A DNA stretch of 32,043 bases from Hyphomicrobiales bacterium (lineage in GTDB: Bacteria; Pseudomonadota; Alphaproteobacteria; Rhizobiales; Beijerinckiaceae): assembly GCA_947454055.1 (NCBI GenBank), contig CANGIS010000033.1:1-32043 (forward strand), written 5' to 3'. The translations under genes were made by a program, and so were the position numbers. Position 1 is the first letter of the stretch. Every line of letters starts with the position of its first letter. The notes beneath the pieces are model-generated. The model was not told where the DNA came from. It searched no databases and saw only the letters and a program-made list of their open reading frames with translations. Positions 23,743 to 30,974 of the stretch are shown here, piece after piece.

Positions 23743-23972
23743 GCGACCAATCCTTTCAATATTCGACAGGCAAAGGCGTGAAAAGAAATAGCCAATGCAA
23801 TCCAGACCAAACTAACGATAAAAATAATAAGCATGCCCTGCGATTTTGTCCAATCGGCAGAGCTCATATTGGTCGAAACCGGGCCAAAAACGCCTACGGC
23901 CAGACTGGCGGTTGACGCACGATCCAGCGCGTTGGCCAATAATTTGGTCTGCTCGTTGCGAACGAGACTCAT
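23739..23972 (-). CDS. Small two-helix membrane protein, unknown function
   Basis: 77 residues: an N-terminal polar segment SLVRNEQTKLLANALDRAST, then a hydrophobic stretch SLAVGVFGPVS and a long helix MLIIFIVSLVWIALAISFHAFACRILKGLV. It resembles small alphaproteobacterial proteins that begin with an NEQTKL segment, but I cannot assign a function. Its stop overlaps the start of a 20-residue frame. Upstream of it, TTAGGATG (23998-24005) and CACCCTAA (24014-24021) form an imperfect inverted repeat that may be an operator. It is convergent with ctaA. Confidence 0.6.
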   Translation of the reverse strand: MSLVRNEQTKLLANALDRASTASLAVGVFGPVSTNMSSADWTKSQGMLIIFIVSLVWIALAISFHAFACRILKGLVA

Positions 23973-24045
23973 AGCTTTCGGTCCGGCTTCCTTGCCTTTA
24001 GGATGCTATAAGACACCCTAACGTCAAGAGATGATCATCGGCGCC

Positions 24046-24483
24046 TCAGCGATAGACCAGGACCGGAATCGCCGAGTGCGCCAAAACTTTCTGCGTTTCG
24101 GAGCCGATCAGTACGGCGCCAACGCCACCGCGGCCATGCGAGCCCATGGCGATGAGGTCGCATTTTTTCTTCTTCGCCGTCGCGATGATCGCCTCATAGG
24201 GATGATCATGTTCTGTCTCGACGAGATGGCAGGCAACGCCGCGGGCTTTGGCGAGCGCTCCAACTTTTTCAAGCGTTGCTTTGGCTTCGGCTTTGGCGTG
24301 CTTCGTATAGATCTGCGGTGTGTCCGTCAGCATTTCCGTTTCGAGCGTGAACATGTGAAACGGCTCGTAGACGGTGAGCCCCGTTACTTCGGCGCCAATG
24401 GCTTTGGCAAAATCGAGGCCTTGCTTGACGGCTGTGGTGGCCAGTGCCGACCCATCGGTCGGGATCAGAATATGCTTGTACAT
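24046..24483 (-). CDS. Universal stress protein, UspA family
   Basis: 145 residues from the ATG at 24483 (MYKHILIPTDGSALATTAVKQ), with GAAAGG about 10 nt upstream; the open frame continues to 24522 but the shorter start fits the family. One Usp domain is present: N-terminal ILIPTDGS, and C-terminal ATP-binding motif GSHGRGGVGAVLIGS followed by TQKVLAHSAIPVLVYR. ATP-binding members respond to stress and growth arrest; targets are not visible. It is the same strand as metZ, 122 bp upstream, but a repeat/hairpin region separates them. Confidence 0.9.
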   Translation of the reverse strand: MYKHILIPTDGSALATTAVKQGLDFAKAIGAEVTGLTVYEPFHMFTLETEMLTDTPQIYTKHAKAEAKATLEKVGALAKARGVACHLVETEHDHPYEAIIATAKKKKCDLIAMGSHGRGGVGAVLIGSETQKVLAHSAIPVLVYR

Positions 24484-24579
24484 GATGCGTCGCCTTTCAT
24501 GCAGCTTCCCTTTGGGTAGCACTGACAGAAAGGCGATGCTTTGGCTTTGAGATTGGTCAACGATAACGGGGGAGGGAAT

Positions 24580-24640
24580 AGGGCGTAGGGAGTAGGGGAT
24601 AAACGAAGCCCTACGCCCTAAACCCTACGCCCTAAACCCT
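24580..24640. repeat. Heptad TAGGG repeat hairpin downstream of metZ
   Basis: On the plus strand, three heptads of the form NNTAGGG (24579-24597) are followed by CCCTACGCCCTAAA twice in tandem (24609-24622, 24623-24636) and a final CCCT. AGGGCGTAGGG (24580-24590) is perfectly complementary to CCCTACGCCCT (24609-24619 or 24623-24633), so a long stem-loop with alternative pairing can form. It lies in the gap after the metZ stop and probably acts as the mRNA end or terminator. It may also be a copy of a dispersed repeat family. Confidence 0.7.
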
Positions 24641-24644
24641 CATA

Positions 24645-25931
24645 TCACTTTGCTGCCAATGCCTGATCGAGATCAGCGATAATATCGGCGACATCTTCAA
24701 TGCCGACCGAGAGGCGCACAACGTCGGGGCCTGCACCGGCGATTGTTTTCTCGGCGTCGCTTAATTGGCGATGCGTCGTCGAGGCAGGGTGAATAACGAG
24801 CGAGCGCGTATCACCCACATTGGCAAGATGCGAGAACAGCTTGAGGTTGGATACCAGCTTGATGCCGGCATCATAGCCGCCCTTCAGCCCGAAGGTGAAA
24901 ACGGCGCCGGCACCCTTTGGTGTGTAGCGCTTGGCGAGCGCGTGGTATTTATCGCCTTCAAGTCCCGGATAACTGACCCAGGCAACGCCCGGATGCTTGG
25001 ACAGATATTTGGCCACCGCCAGCGCATTGTCGCAATGGCGCTGCATGCGAAGCGGAAGCGTCTCGATGCCTGTCAAAAGCAGGAAGGCATTGAAGGGTGC
25101 CAGAGCCGGCCCAAGATCACGTAGACCCAAGACGCGGGCGGCTATCGCAAACGCGAAATTGCCGAAGGTCTCGCCGATCACCATGCCGTTATATTCAGGA
25201 CGCGGCGTGGACAGCAGCGGATACTTGCCCGACGAGACATAATCAAAGTTGCCGCCATCCACAATCACGCCGCCGATCGAATTGCCGTGACCGCCGAGGA
25301 ATTTGGTGGCCGAGTGCACAATAATATTGGCGCCATGCTCGAACGGCTTGATCAGGTAGGGCGTCGCCAGCGTGTTATCAACGATCAGCGGAACGCCCGC
25401 CTTTTTGGCAATCGCGGCAATCGCTGCAATGTCCGTAACCACACCGCCCGGATTGGAAATCGATTCAATAAAGATGGCCTTGGTCTTGGGTGAAAGGGCC
25501 GCCTCGAAACTCGACAGATCATCCGGATCCGCCCATTTCACGCGCCAGTCGAAGCTTTTATAGGAATGGTTGAACTGGTTGATCGAGCCGCCATAGAGCT
25601 TTTTCGACGCGATAAATTCGTCGCCCGGCTGCAACAGCGTGTGGAAGACAAGGAATTCGGCAGCATGACCTGACGCCACCGCAAGGGCAGCCGTGCCCCC
25701 TTCGAGTGCCGCAACGCGGCCTTCCAGTACGGCATTGGTCGGGTTCGTGATGCGGGTGTAAATGTTGCCAAACGCCTGCAGACCGAAAAGCGAGGCGGCA
25801 TGATCGACATCATCAAAAACAAACGATGCGGTCTGATAAATGGGCGTTACGCGCGCGCCCGTTGCAGCATCCGGAGCGGCACCGGCATGAATGGAGAGGG
25901 TTGAAAATCCCGGGGTATGTTCTGCGGTCAT
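24645..25931 (-). CDS. metZ: O-acetylhomoserine (or O-succinylhomoserine) sulfhydrylase
   Basis: 428 residues of the Cys/Met-metabolism PLP family. The PLP lysine is in HSATKFLGGHGNSIGG, preceded by PLIVDNTLATPYL. The N-terminal HAGAAPDAATGARVTPIYQT and the GGTAALAVASGHAAE segment are typical of the long MetY/MetZ class. It makes homocysteine from O-acetylhomoserine and sulfide, in the direct-sulfhydrylation branch of methionine synthesis. The start ATG has GGAG 9 nt upstream. Families with the same length include both acetyl- and succinyl-homoserine users, so the substrate is not certain; the symbol metY is an alternative. Confidence 0.9.
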   Translation of the reverse strand: MTAEHTPGFSTLSIHAGAAPDAATGARVTPIYQTASFVFDDVDHAASLFGLQAFGNIYTRITNPTNAVLEGRVAALEGGTAALAVASGHAAEFLVFHTLLQPGDEFIASKKLYGGSINQFNHSYKSFDWRVKWADPDDLSSFEAALSPKTKAIFIESISNPGGVVTDIAAIAAIAKKAGVPLIVDNTLATPYLIKPFEHGANIIVHSATKFLGGHGNSIGGVIVDGGNFDYVSSGKYPLLSTPRPEYNGMVIGETFGNFAFAIAARVLGLRDLGPALAPFNAFLLLTGIETLPLRMQRHCDNALAVAKYLSKHPGVAWVSYPGLEGDKYHALAKRYTPKGAGAVFTFGLKGGYDAGIKLVSNLKLFSHLANVGDTRSLVIHPASTTHRQLSDAEKTIAGAGPDVVRLSVGIEDVADIIADLDQALAAK

Positions 25932-25990
25932 CGGCTCGTTCTCCGTTGGGGTTGGTCTCGACTAAGTCAGTTAAATCAGTCCATACGTTC

Positions 25991-26019
25991 TTTTTAGAGA
26001 ACGAAATGTCAGACGTCAA
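25991..26019 (-). promoter_or_regulatory. Probable metZ promoter and short leader
   Basis: On the minus strand TTGACG (26019-26014) and TAAAAA (25996-25991) are spaced by 17 bp. Transcription would begin near 25984 and give a leader of about 50 nt. CGTTCT/AGAACG (25986-26003) form an inverted repeat over the -10 box that may be an operator. The leader contains GACT-T-AGTC and an ACTGATTTAACTGACT segment, possibly another regulator site. Confidence 0.6.
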
Positions 26020-26090
26020 CGGGGTGATGCAACAGGGCCGACGAAATTTTTAAGGGGCGTGTAGCGACGGGCTGATCATGTTGGAACCAA

Positions 26091-26621
26091 TCAGATCCCA
26101 CGCTTCTGCCAACTTTTGGTGCCGAGCATCGGCTTTTTTGATGTTAGCAAGCCCGTATTTACGCCCGACCAGCCAATTTCGCCTGAAAAGCGGCCATATT
26201 CGATTTTAGGGCAGCGGTTCATGATGACGGTGAGGCCTTTGGCTTCGGCTTTGGCTGCGGCCTCGTCGTTACGAACGCCTAATTGCATCCAGAGGATTTT
26301 GGGCAGGGGGTCCAGCGCTAAGGTCTCATCGGTGATGGGGCCGGCGGCTTCCGAATTGCGAAAAATATCCACCATGTCGATGGGATCGGAAATTTCGGAA
26401 AGGCTCGCGTAAACCGTGGCTCCGAAAAACACCTGGCCCGCCAGCGCCGGATTGATCGGATAAACGGTATAACCCCGCTCGATCAGGTATTTGGTAACGA
26501 AATAGCTGGGCCGTGCTTCATTGTTGGAGAAGCCGACCAGTGCGATGCTTTTCACGCTTTTCAGAATGCCGTGGATCAGCGCGTCGGGATAGGCGTCGTG
26601 TTGCCTCGGATCAAAGCTCAT
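26091..26621 (-). CDS. CoA-binding domain protein
   Basis: 176 residues of the CoA_binding_2 (YccU-like) family, related to the Rossmann domain of succinyl-CoA synthetase alpha. It has KSIALVGFSNNEARPSYFVTKYL, YTVYPINPALAGQ, a DMVDIFRNSEAAGPI segment and LWMQLGVRNDEAAAKAEAKGL, ending MNRCPKIEY. The protein is thought to bind CoA or a nucleotide; the role is not established. The ATG at 26621 overlaps the stop of the crotonase-like gene (ATGA), indicating translational coupling; an ATG at 26633 is possible. The C-terminal extension TGLLTSKKPMLGTKSW is less typical. Confidence 0.88.
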   Translation of the reverse strand: MSFDPRQHDAYPDALIHGILKSVKSIALVGFSNNEARPSYFVTKYLIERGYTVYPINPALAGQVFFGATVYASLSEISDPIDMVDIFRNSEAAGPITDETLALDPLPKILWMQLGVRNDEAAAKAEAKGLTVIMNRCPKIEYGRFSGEIGWSGVNTGLLTSKKPMLGTKSWQKRGI

Positions 26622-27475
26622 TGGCCGGTCCATTCCGGTGTGCGTTTCTCGATAAAGGCGCCAATGCCCTCCTCGGCGTCGCGGGCGAGCATGTTTTCAA
26701 CCATGATGCGCGAGGCATGAAGATAGGCGTCGTCCAACCTCATCTCAGCCTGTTCATAAAAAGCACGCTTGCCAATGGAGACCGTCAACGGGGATTTGGA
26801 GGCGATCCGCCGTGCCATGACCTCCGCTTGCGCCAGAGCTTCGCCCTCCGGCATGACACGGTTGATAAGGCCGAAGCGATACGCCTCGCCCGCTGTGATC
26901 ATATCGCCCAGCAACAGCATCTCCATCGCGTGCTTTCGTGCCAAATTGCGCGACAGGGCAACCATGGGCGTCGAACAAAACAGCCCAATATGGACGCCGG
27001 GGGTTGAAAATTTGGCCTGCTCGCCCGCGATGGCCAGATCGCACGAAGCCACAAGCTGACAGCCGGCGGCGGTGGCCACACCCTCAACAGCTGCGATCAC
27101 CGGTTGCGGCAGCGTGAGGATCGTCTGCATCATTTTCGAACAGCGGCCCAGAATATCGGTGAAATAGGCGCGTCCTCGATCGGCATCTTGCCGGTGTGCA
27201 GTCATTTCCTTTAGATCATGGCCGGCAGAAAAGACGGGGCCGTTGGCTGCCATGATGACCGCGCGAATATCGCGGCGAGGCGCGATCTGCGCAAAAGTCT
27301 CCATCAAGGCCGCGAGCATCGCCTCCGAAAGCGGATTGCGCGAGTCCGGGCGATCAAGCGTAAGGATGGCATATCCATCACGCTCGGCAAGCGTCAGGGG
27401 AGGGGAAGCGACTGGGATTGCAGATGGCGTGTTCATGACAAGAGCGTCGCGCCAGATGACGTCGGCGTCAAGCAT
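26618..27475 (-). CDS. Enoyl-CoA hydratase/isomerase family protein, ECHDC3-like
   Basis: 285 residues, a crotonase fold: the oxyanion-hole region FSAGHDLKEM and AAVEGVATAAGCQLVASCDLAIAG. The segment FSTPGVHIGLFCSTPMVALSR and the tail (HASRIMVENMLARDAEEGIGAFIEKRTPEW) closely resemble human ECHDC3. The positions of the two catalytic glutamates of true hydratases appear replaced (glycine in TPGVHIG, and CSTP in place of the second site), as in ECHDC3. It may therefore not be a classical hydratase. I chose the ATG at 27475 because GAGGA lies 9 nt upstream; another ATG at 27436 would drop 13 residues. Confidence 0.85.
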   Translation of the reverse strand: MLDADVIWRDALVMNTPSAIPVASPPLTLAERDGYAILTLDRPDSRNPLSEAMLAALMETFAQIAPRRDIRAVIMAANGPVFSAGHDLKEMTAHRQDADRGRAYFTDILGRCSKMMQTILTLPQPVIAAVEGVATAAGCQLVASCDLAIAGEQAKFSTPGVHIGLFCSTPMVALSRNLARKHAMEMLLLGDMITAGEAYRFGLINRVMPEGEALAQAEVMARRIASKSPLTVSIGKRAFYEQAEMRLDDAYLHASRIMVENMLARDAEEGIGAFIEKRTPEWTGQ

Positions 27476-27543
27476 CGTATTTTTCCTCGAATTGACCTAT
27501 TGATTGTCGCTGCTTTGCCACTCGAGATTCTTGTGCCGACATC

Positions 27544-27978
27544 ATGACGATCCAGCCTGCCGCCCTTTCCCTCGACGAAATCGACGCCTTTCTCCGTCGT
27601 GACTTTCCCCAACTTTATGTTCATGGGGAAATTTATACGGTGCAGGAAATCGGTCATGGCACCTGCCGGATGCGCATGGCCTATCACGAGAGCCAGCTTC
27701 GCCCTGGTGGAACCATCTCGGGTCCGGCGATGATGGCGTTGGCGGATGTGGCCCTTTATGTCGCTCTTTTGGGCGCAATCGGCGAAGTTGTCCTCGCGGT
27801 TACGACCCATTTCTCGATCAATTTTCTAAAAAAGCCCGAGCCCCGCGGCCTTATTGCCGAGTGCCGTTATTTCAAAATAGGCAAAACGCTGGCGGTGGGC
27901 GAGGCGACCCTGTTTTCCGAGGGGGATGAGGGGCCCGTGGCCCATGTGACAGCGACCTACGCCATCCCGCGTCCATAA
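27544..27978 (+). CDS. PaaI-family (hotdog-fold) thioesterase
   Basis: 144 residues with the hotdog-fold pattern. After a polar N-terminus it has LRPGGTISGPAMMALADVALYVALLGAIG, which carries the conserved active-site Asp of PaaI-like thioesterases. It is followed by VTTHFSINFLKKPEPRGLIAECRYFKIGKTLAVGEATLF and AHVTATYAIP. It should hydrolyse an acyl-CoA or aryl-CoA ester; the substrate cannot be told. It diverges from the crotonase-like gene and lies upstream of rplM, an arrangement common in Hyphomicrobiales. Confidence 0.9.
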   Translation: MTIQPAALSLDEIDAFLRRDFPQLYVHGEIYTVQEIGHGTCRMRMAYHESQLRPGGTISGPAMMALADVALYVALLGAIGEVVLAVTTHFSINFLKKPEPRGLIAECRYFKIGKTLAVGEATLFSEGDEGPVAHVTATYAIPRP

Positions 27979-28055
27979 ATAAGGTATCATAATACCGCAT
28001 ACCCTAACTCACGGAAAAATAGTCGAAATTTAAGCCTTTTGTTGATTTTGAACAG

Positions 28056-28084
28056 TTGACGACAGCTGAGGCATCCTCTAATCG
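28056..28084 (+). promoter_or_regulatory. Promoter of rplM-rpsI
   Basis: TTGACG (28056-28061) and TAATCG (28079-28084) spaced by 17 bp. Transcription would start near 28091, giving a leader of about 80 nt before rplM. The leader may hold a ribosomal-protein regulatory structure but I see no known one. Confidence 0.7.
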
Positions 28085-28173
28085 ATGCCCATCGCAAGGA
28101 GCGGGTAACCGTTTCGATATTCTATCCGCGCAGGGCTATTTACCGGCCCTCGCCAACATCTGGAATTACTCCC

Positions 28174-28638
28174 ATGAAGACTTTTTCGGCCAAGCCTGCC
28201 GAGATCGAGAAGAAATGGGTGCTGATCGACGCCAAGGGTCTGGTTGTAGGCCGTCTTGCCTCGATCATCGCCATGCGTTTGCGCGGCAAGCATCTTCCGA
28301 TCTTCACCCCGCATGTCGATTGCGGCGACAACATCATCGTCATCAACGCCGACAAGGTGGTTTTGACGGGTCGCAAGCGCGACCAGAAGGTCTATTATCA
28401 CCACACCGGTTATCCGGGTGGCATCAAGGAACGGACCGCGAAGTTCATTCTCGACGGTCGTTTCCCTGAGCGCGTGGTCGAGAAGGCCGTTGAGCGTATG
28501 TTGCCACGTGGTCCGCTGGGTCGCCAGCAGCTCAGCAATCTCCGCGTCTATGGCGGCGCTGAGCATCCGCATACCGCCCAGACGCCAGCCGTTCTCGATG
28601 TCGGCGCGTTGAACCGCAAGAATGTGAGGAGCGCCTGA
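28174..28638 (+). CDS. rplM: 50S ribosomal protein L13
   Basis: 154 residues across the whole of L13: [59 protein letters not shown], and the tail [15 protein letters not shown] with [15 protein letters not shown]13 is an early assembly protein of the large subunit, contacting 23S rRNA. Codon use favours fast-translation codons, as in the sugar-binding-protein gene. It is two bases upstream of rpsI and forms a conserved operon with it. Confidence 0.98.
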   Translation: MKTFSAKPAEIEKKWVLIDAKGLVVGRLASIIAMRLRGKHLPIFTPHVDCGDNIIVINADKVVLTGRKRDQKVYYHHTGYPGGIKERTAKFILDGRFPERVVEKAVERMLPRGPLGRQQLSNLRVYGGAEHPHTAQTPAVLDVGALNRKNVRSA

Positions 28639-28640
28639 TC

Positions 28641-29117
28641 ATGGCCGAAACGCTTCAATCTTTAGCCGATCTCAAGGGATCGCCAGTGGAAGCCGCAGAG
28701 GCTCCGCGTCATGTCCAGAAGCTCGACAAGCAGGGCCGTGCTTACGCCACCGGCAAGCGCAAGGACGCGGTTGCCCGCGTCTGGATCAAGCCGGGCTCCG
28801 GCAAGATCACGGTCAATGAGCGTGCTTTGGAAGTTTACTTTGCCCGTCCGGTGTTGCGCATGATTTTGCAGCAGCCTTTCGGCATCGCTGCCCGCGTCGG
28901 CCAGTATGACGTTGTGGTTACCGTTGCTGGTGGTGGTCTTTCGGGTCAGGCGGGCGCTGTGCGTCATGGTCTGTCCAAGGCGCTCACCTATTTCGAGCCG
29001 GAACTGCGCGGCGTGCTGAAAAAGGCAGGTTTCCTGACCCGCGACAGCCGTACCGTCGAGCGCAAGAAGTATGGCCGCAAGAAAGCGCGCCGGAGCTTCC
29101 AGTTCTCCAAGCGCTAA
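28641..29117 (+). CDS. rpsI: 30S ribosomal protein S9
   Basis: 158 residues. The conserved body starts at [32 protein letters not shown], continues with [29 protein letters not shown], and ends in [26 protein letters not shown], the C-terminal tail that reaches the ribosomal P-site. An N-terminal extension of about 30 residues ([15 protein letters not shown]...) is common in Alphaproteobacteria. Second gene of the rplM-rpsI operon. Confidence 0.98.
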   Translation: MAETLQSLADLKGSPVEAAEAPRHVQKLDKQGRAYATGKRKDAVARVWIKPGSGKITVNERALEVYFARPVLRMILQQPFGIAARVGQYDVVVTVAGGGLSGQAGAVRHGLSKALTYFEPELRGVLKKAGFLTRDSRTVERKKYGRKKARRSFQFSKR

Positions 29118-29118
29118 T

Positions 29119-29144
29119 ATTTCACTACTCTACTTTAGTGAAAT
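29119..29144. repeat. Inverted repeat right after rpsI
   Basis: ATTTCACTA (29119-29127) and TAGTGAAAT (29136-29144) form a perfect 9-bp inverted repeat with an 8-bp centre, starting within 2 bp of the rpsI stop. No T-run follows. It could be an mRNA structure or, given the integrase next door, part of a recombination site; neither is shown. Confidence 0.5.
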
Positions 29145-29158
29145 TATTCAACGATTTC

Positions 29159-29192
29159 AACGCGCTGTGCATCACACAGCGCGTTTTTTATT
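29159..29192 (+). terminator. Intrinsic terminator of rplM-rpsI
   Basis: AACGCGCTGTG (29159-29169) pairs with CACAGCGCGTT (29175-29185), a loop of 5 nt, followed by a T-rich tail. This is a strong terminator ending the ribosomal operon, and marks the end of clearly ancestral sequence. Confidence 0.92.
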
Positions 29193-29298
29193 GACTAGCA
29201 TTTCGTTAGCAGATTGTTGATGTCATTGACTTTTTTGGAGGGACGTTTTAGCAGTGCGGTAGCATTGCAGCCATCTTCGCGCAGCATTTTGCTGCCGT

Positions 29299-29316
29299 TT
29301 GCACGGGTGGGTGCAC
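29299..29316 (+). repeat. 18-bp repeat, upstream copy, next to integrase
   Basis: TTGCACGGGTGGGTGCAC lies 17 bp before the integrase start. A copy with 15 of 18 bases identical (three transitions) lies at 30902-30919 beyond the gene. Similar direct repeats are often arm-type integrase sites; this is inference. Confidence 0.5.
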
Positions 29317-29332
29317 ACATGGGTGCAAGCGC

Positions 29333-30880
29333 ATGGCTTATTACCTGAATAGGCACGAGCATTATGACGGCGCGCTGCTGCTGTATCAGCGCAACCTCCC
29401 TGTCGCTGTAGCCAACGCCAAGCAGCATCGCCCCCAAGTTTGGTACATGCGGCTGAAGATTAAGGGGCATAAAGGCTATTACGACCGCAGCACAAAGCTC
29501 ACCAACTATGAGGAAGCCTACGTGTTCGCTAAGAGCGAGCTGCTGAGGCTACAGCAGAACGTGCGTCTTGGGTTTACGCTAGATGAGTACACTTTTGAGA
29601 AGCATTGGGACGAGTGGTTTGAGCGCAATAAGCGCAATCGCACATGGAAGCCAGATAGGCAGCGGTGGCATGAGAACTACGCTAAGCGTTACTTTAAGCC
29701 CTATTTCAGCAATGCTGACGGCACAAGCAAGCTGCTGAACGAGATAACGCCGCAAGTGGCTTCAGCTTATTGGGATTGGCGCATCACATATTGGCAGCGT
29801 GAGAAGGCAGAGCGCATCATCGCAAGCAATCCCAAACGTCGCGGCGCTAAGACGCTTTCAACTTACAACGCTAAGAAGCAACCTGCGCCTAAGACGCTGG
29901 CGATGGAACAATCAGCGCTAAACCAGATTTTCAATGACGCTGCTGAGCAAGGGCGATTGCAGCAGCTGCTCAAGCTTCGTTCCCCCATGCGAGTGAGCAA
30001 GGATGATAGGCGCGCGACGATTGAGATGGGCGATGAATATGACAAGCTAACGCGCTACTTAAACAGCTATAGGAAGGGTGTAGGCGTATTTAAGGAAGTG
30101 CGAGCAACGGCGCTGCACGACAAGCAGCGAGAACAGCTGTATTTCTTGGTGATGATACTCAGCAACAGCGGCTTGAGGATAGGCGAAGCGAGGCAGCTAA
30201 TTTGGGCTGACATAACTTTTGACGTTGAGATGGATGACACACATTTGATGATTGCTGAGATAAGAGTGCCAGACAAGGATACCAAGCAAGGGTTCAGATA
30301 CGTTCAGACGCAGCCTAATGCCAATGATTATCTGAAGGAGTGGCGTGCTGCCACGCCACACAAGGGCAATTTGCACCCTGTGTTTTTTGGCCAGAAGTCA
30401 GCTGATGACATAGAGCCAAGCAAGTTCGTAGACTTAAACAAGAGCTTCCAAGCCTTTTTGCGCAGGGTACCTGTAGAGGGTAGGAAGGATGGATTATTGC
30501 GCGACCGAGATGGCAAGGTACGTTCGCTGTACTCGCTGCGCCATGCTTACGCCACGATGCGTTTGGGATTGGGCGGCGTGGACATAAACGACTTGGCGAT
30601 GAACATGGGCTGCAAGGTAGCGCAGATAGAGCGTCATTACTCGCACCTTATACCTAAGCAGCGGCGGCGGCAGATAACGCAGATGGCACCTAAACCACAC
30701 AAGGTGCGCAAGCTGCGAGAACAGCAAGCTGTTGAGCAAGCTGTTGAGCAAGCTGCTAAAGCTGCGGCAGCTCCTACCGCGGATGAGGCATTTAAGCTTG
30801 AAGCGCTAAGACGGTTCCAGCGAGGTGAGCTAAGCGAAGCTGCGTTCTTAGAGTTTGCTAAGTTGAGTAAACCAAGTTGA
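29333..30880 (+). CDS. Tyrosine recombinase / phage-type integrase
   Basis: 515 residues. The C-terminal catalytic domain has the first Arg in ILSNSGLRIGEARQL, the second Arg block in LYSLRHAYATMRL (Tyr in place of the usual His at the first position of HxxR) and the nucleophile Tyr in IERHYSHLIPKQ. The N-terminal half (KPDRQRWHENYAKRYF, EITPQVASAYWDWRI) is a SAM-like core-binding domain. After the catalytic part there is a charged tail with a VEQAVEQAAKAAAA coiled-coil-like repeat. The enzyme integrates or excises DNA. Codon use differs from the preceding genes (for example many TTG and AAG, fewer GCC), suggesting acquisition. It lies 215 bp past rpsI, so it probably marks the left end of a genomic island or prophage-like element. 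The start ATG lacks a strong ribosome-binding site. Confidence 0.9.
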   Translation: MAYYLNRHEHYDGALLLYQRNLPVAVANAKQHRPQVWYMRLKIKGHKGYYDRSTKLTNYEEAYVFAKSELLRLQQNVRLGFTLDEYTFEKHWDEWFERNKRNRTWKPDRQRWHENYAKRYFKPYFSNADGTSKLLNEITPQVASAYWDWRITYWQREKAERIIASNPKRRGAKTLSTYNAKKQPAPKTLAMEQSALNQIFNDAAEQGRLQQLLKLRSPMRVSKDDRRATIEMGDEYDKLTRYLNSYRKGVGVFKEVRATALHDKQREQLYFLVMILSNSGLRIGEARQLIWADITFDVEMDDTHLMIAEIRVPDKDTKQGFRYVQTQPNANDYLKEWRAATPHKGNLHPVFFGQKSADDIEPSKFVDLNKSFQAFLRRVPVEGRKDGLLRDRDGKVRSLYSLRHAYATMRLGLGGVDINDLAMNMGCKVAQIERHYSHLIPKQRRRQITQMAPKPHKVRKLREQQAVEQAVEQAAKAAAAPTADEAFKLEALRRFQRGELSEAAFLEFAKLSKPS

Positions 30881-30882
30881 TT

Positions 30883-30896
30883 ACACCTATAGGTGT
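30883..30896. repeat. 14-bp palindrome just past integrase stop
   Basis: ACACCTATAGGTGT is a perfect palindrome starting 3 bp after the integrase stop. It has no T-run; it could be an operator for a neighbouring gene or a recombination-associated site. Confidence 0.45.
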
Positions 30897-30901
30897 GATG
30901 G

Positions 30902-30919
30902 TTGCATGGGTAGGTGCGC
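30902..30919 (+). repeat. 18-bp repeat, downstream copy
   Basis: TTGCATGGGTAGGTGCGC; matches 29299-29316 at 15 of 18 positions, in direct orientation, on the other side of the integrase gene. Confidence 0.5.
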
Positions 30920-30974
30920 CTGAAAGCAAAAAATATTATTGGTTAAATCGGTCCTGAATAATGTTAGTCAGTGA

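Noticed and set aside
24580-24640. CRISPR-like short repeats
   Set aside because: Units are only 7-14 bp, without spacers of constant length and without cas genes nearby.
25932-25985. SAM-II-type riboswitch in the metZ leader
   Set aside because: The leader contains CTGATTTAAC, as in one SAM-II sequence, and a short GACT/AGTC pairing. The conserved 3' pseudoknot part with GCTAAA is missing, so I do not call it.
28056-28469. Plus-strand frame of 137 codons overlapping the rplM promoter and start
   Set aside because: It covers the promoter and runs through rplM in another frame; the translation has no domain.
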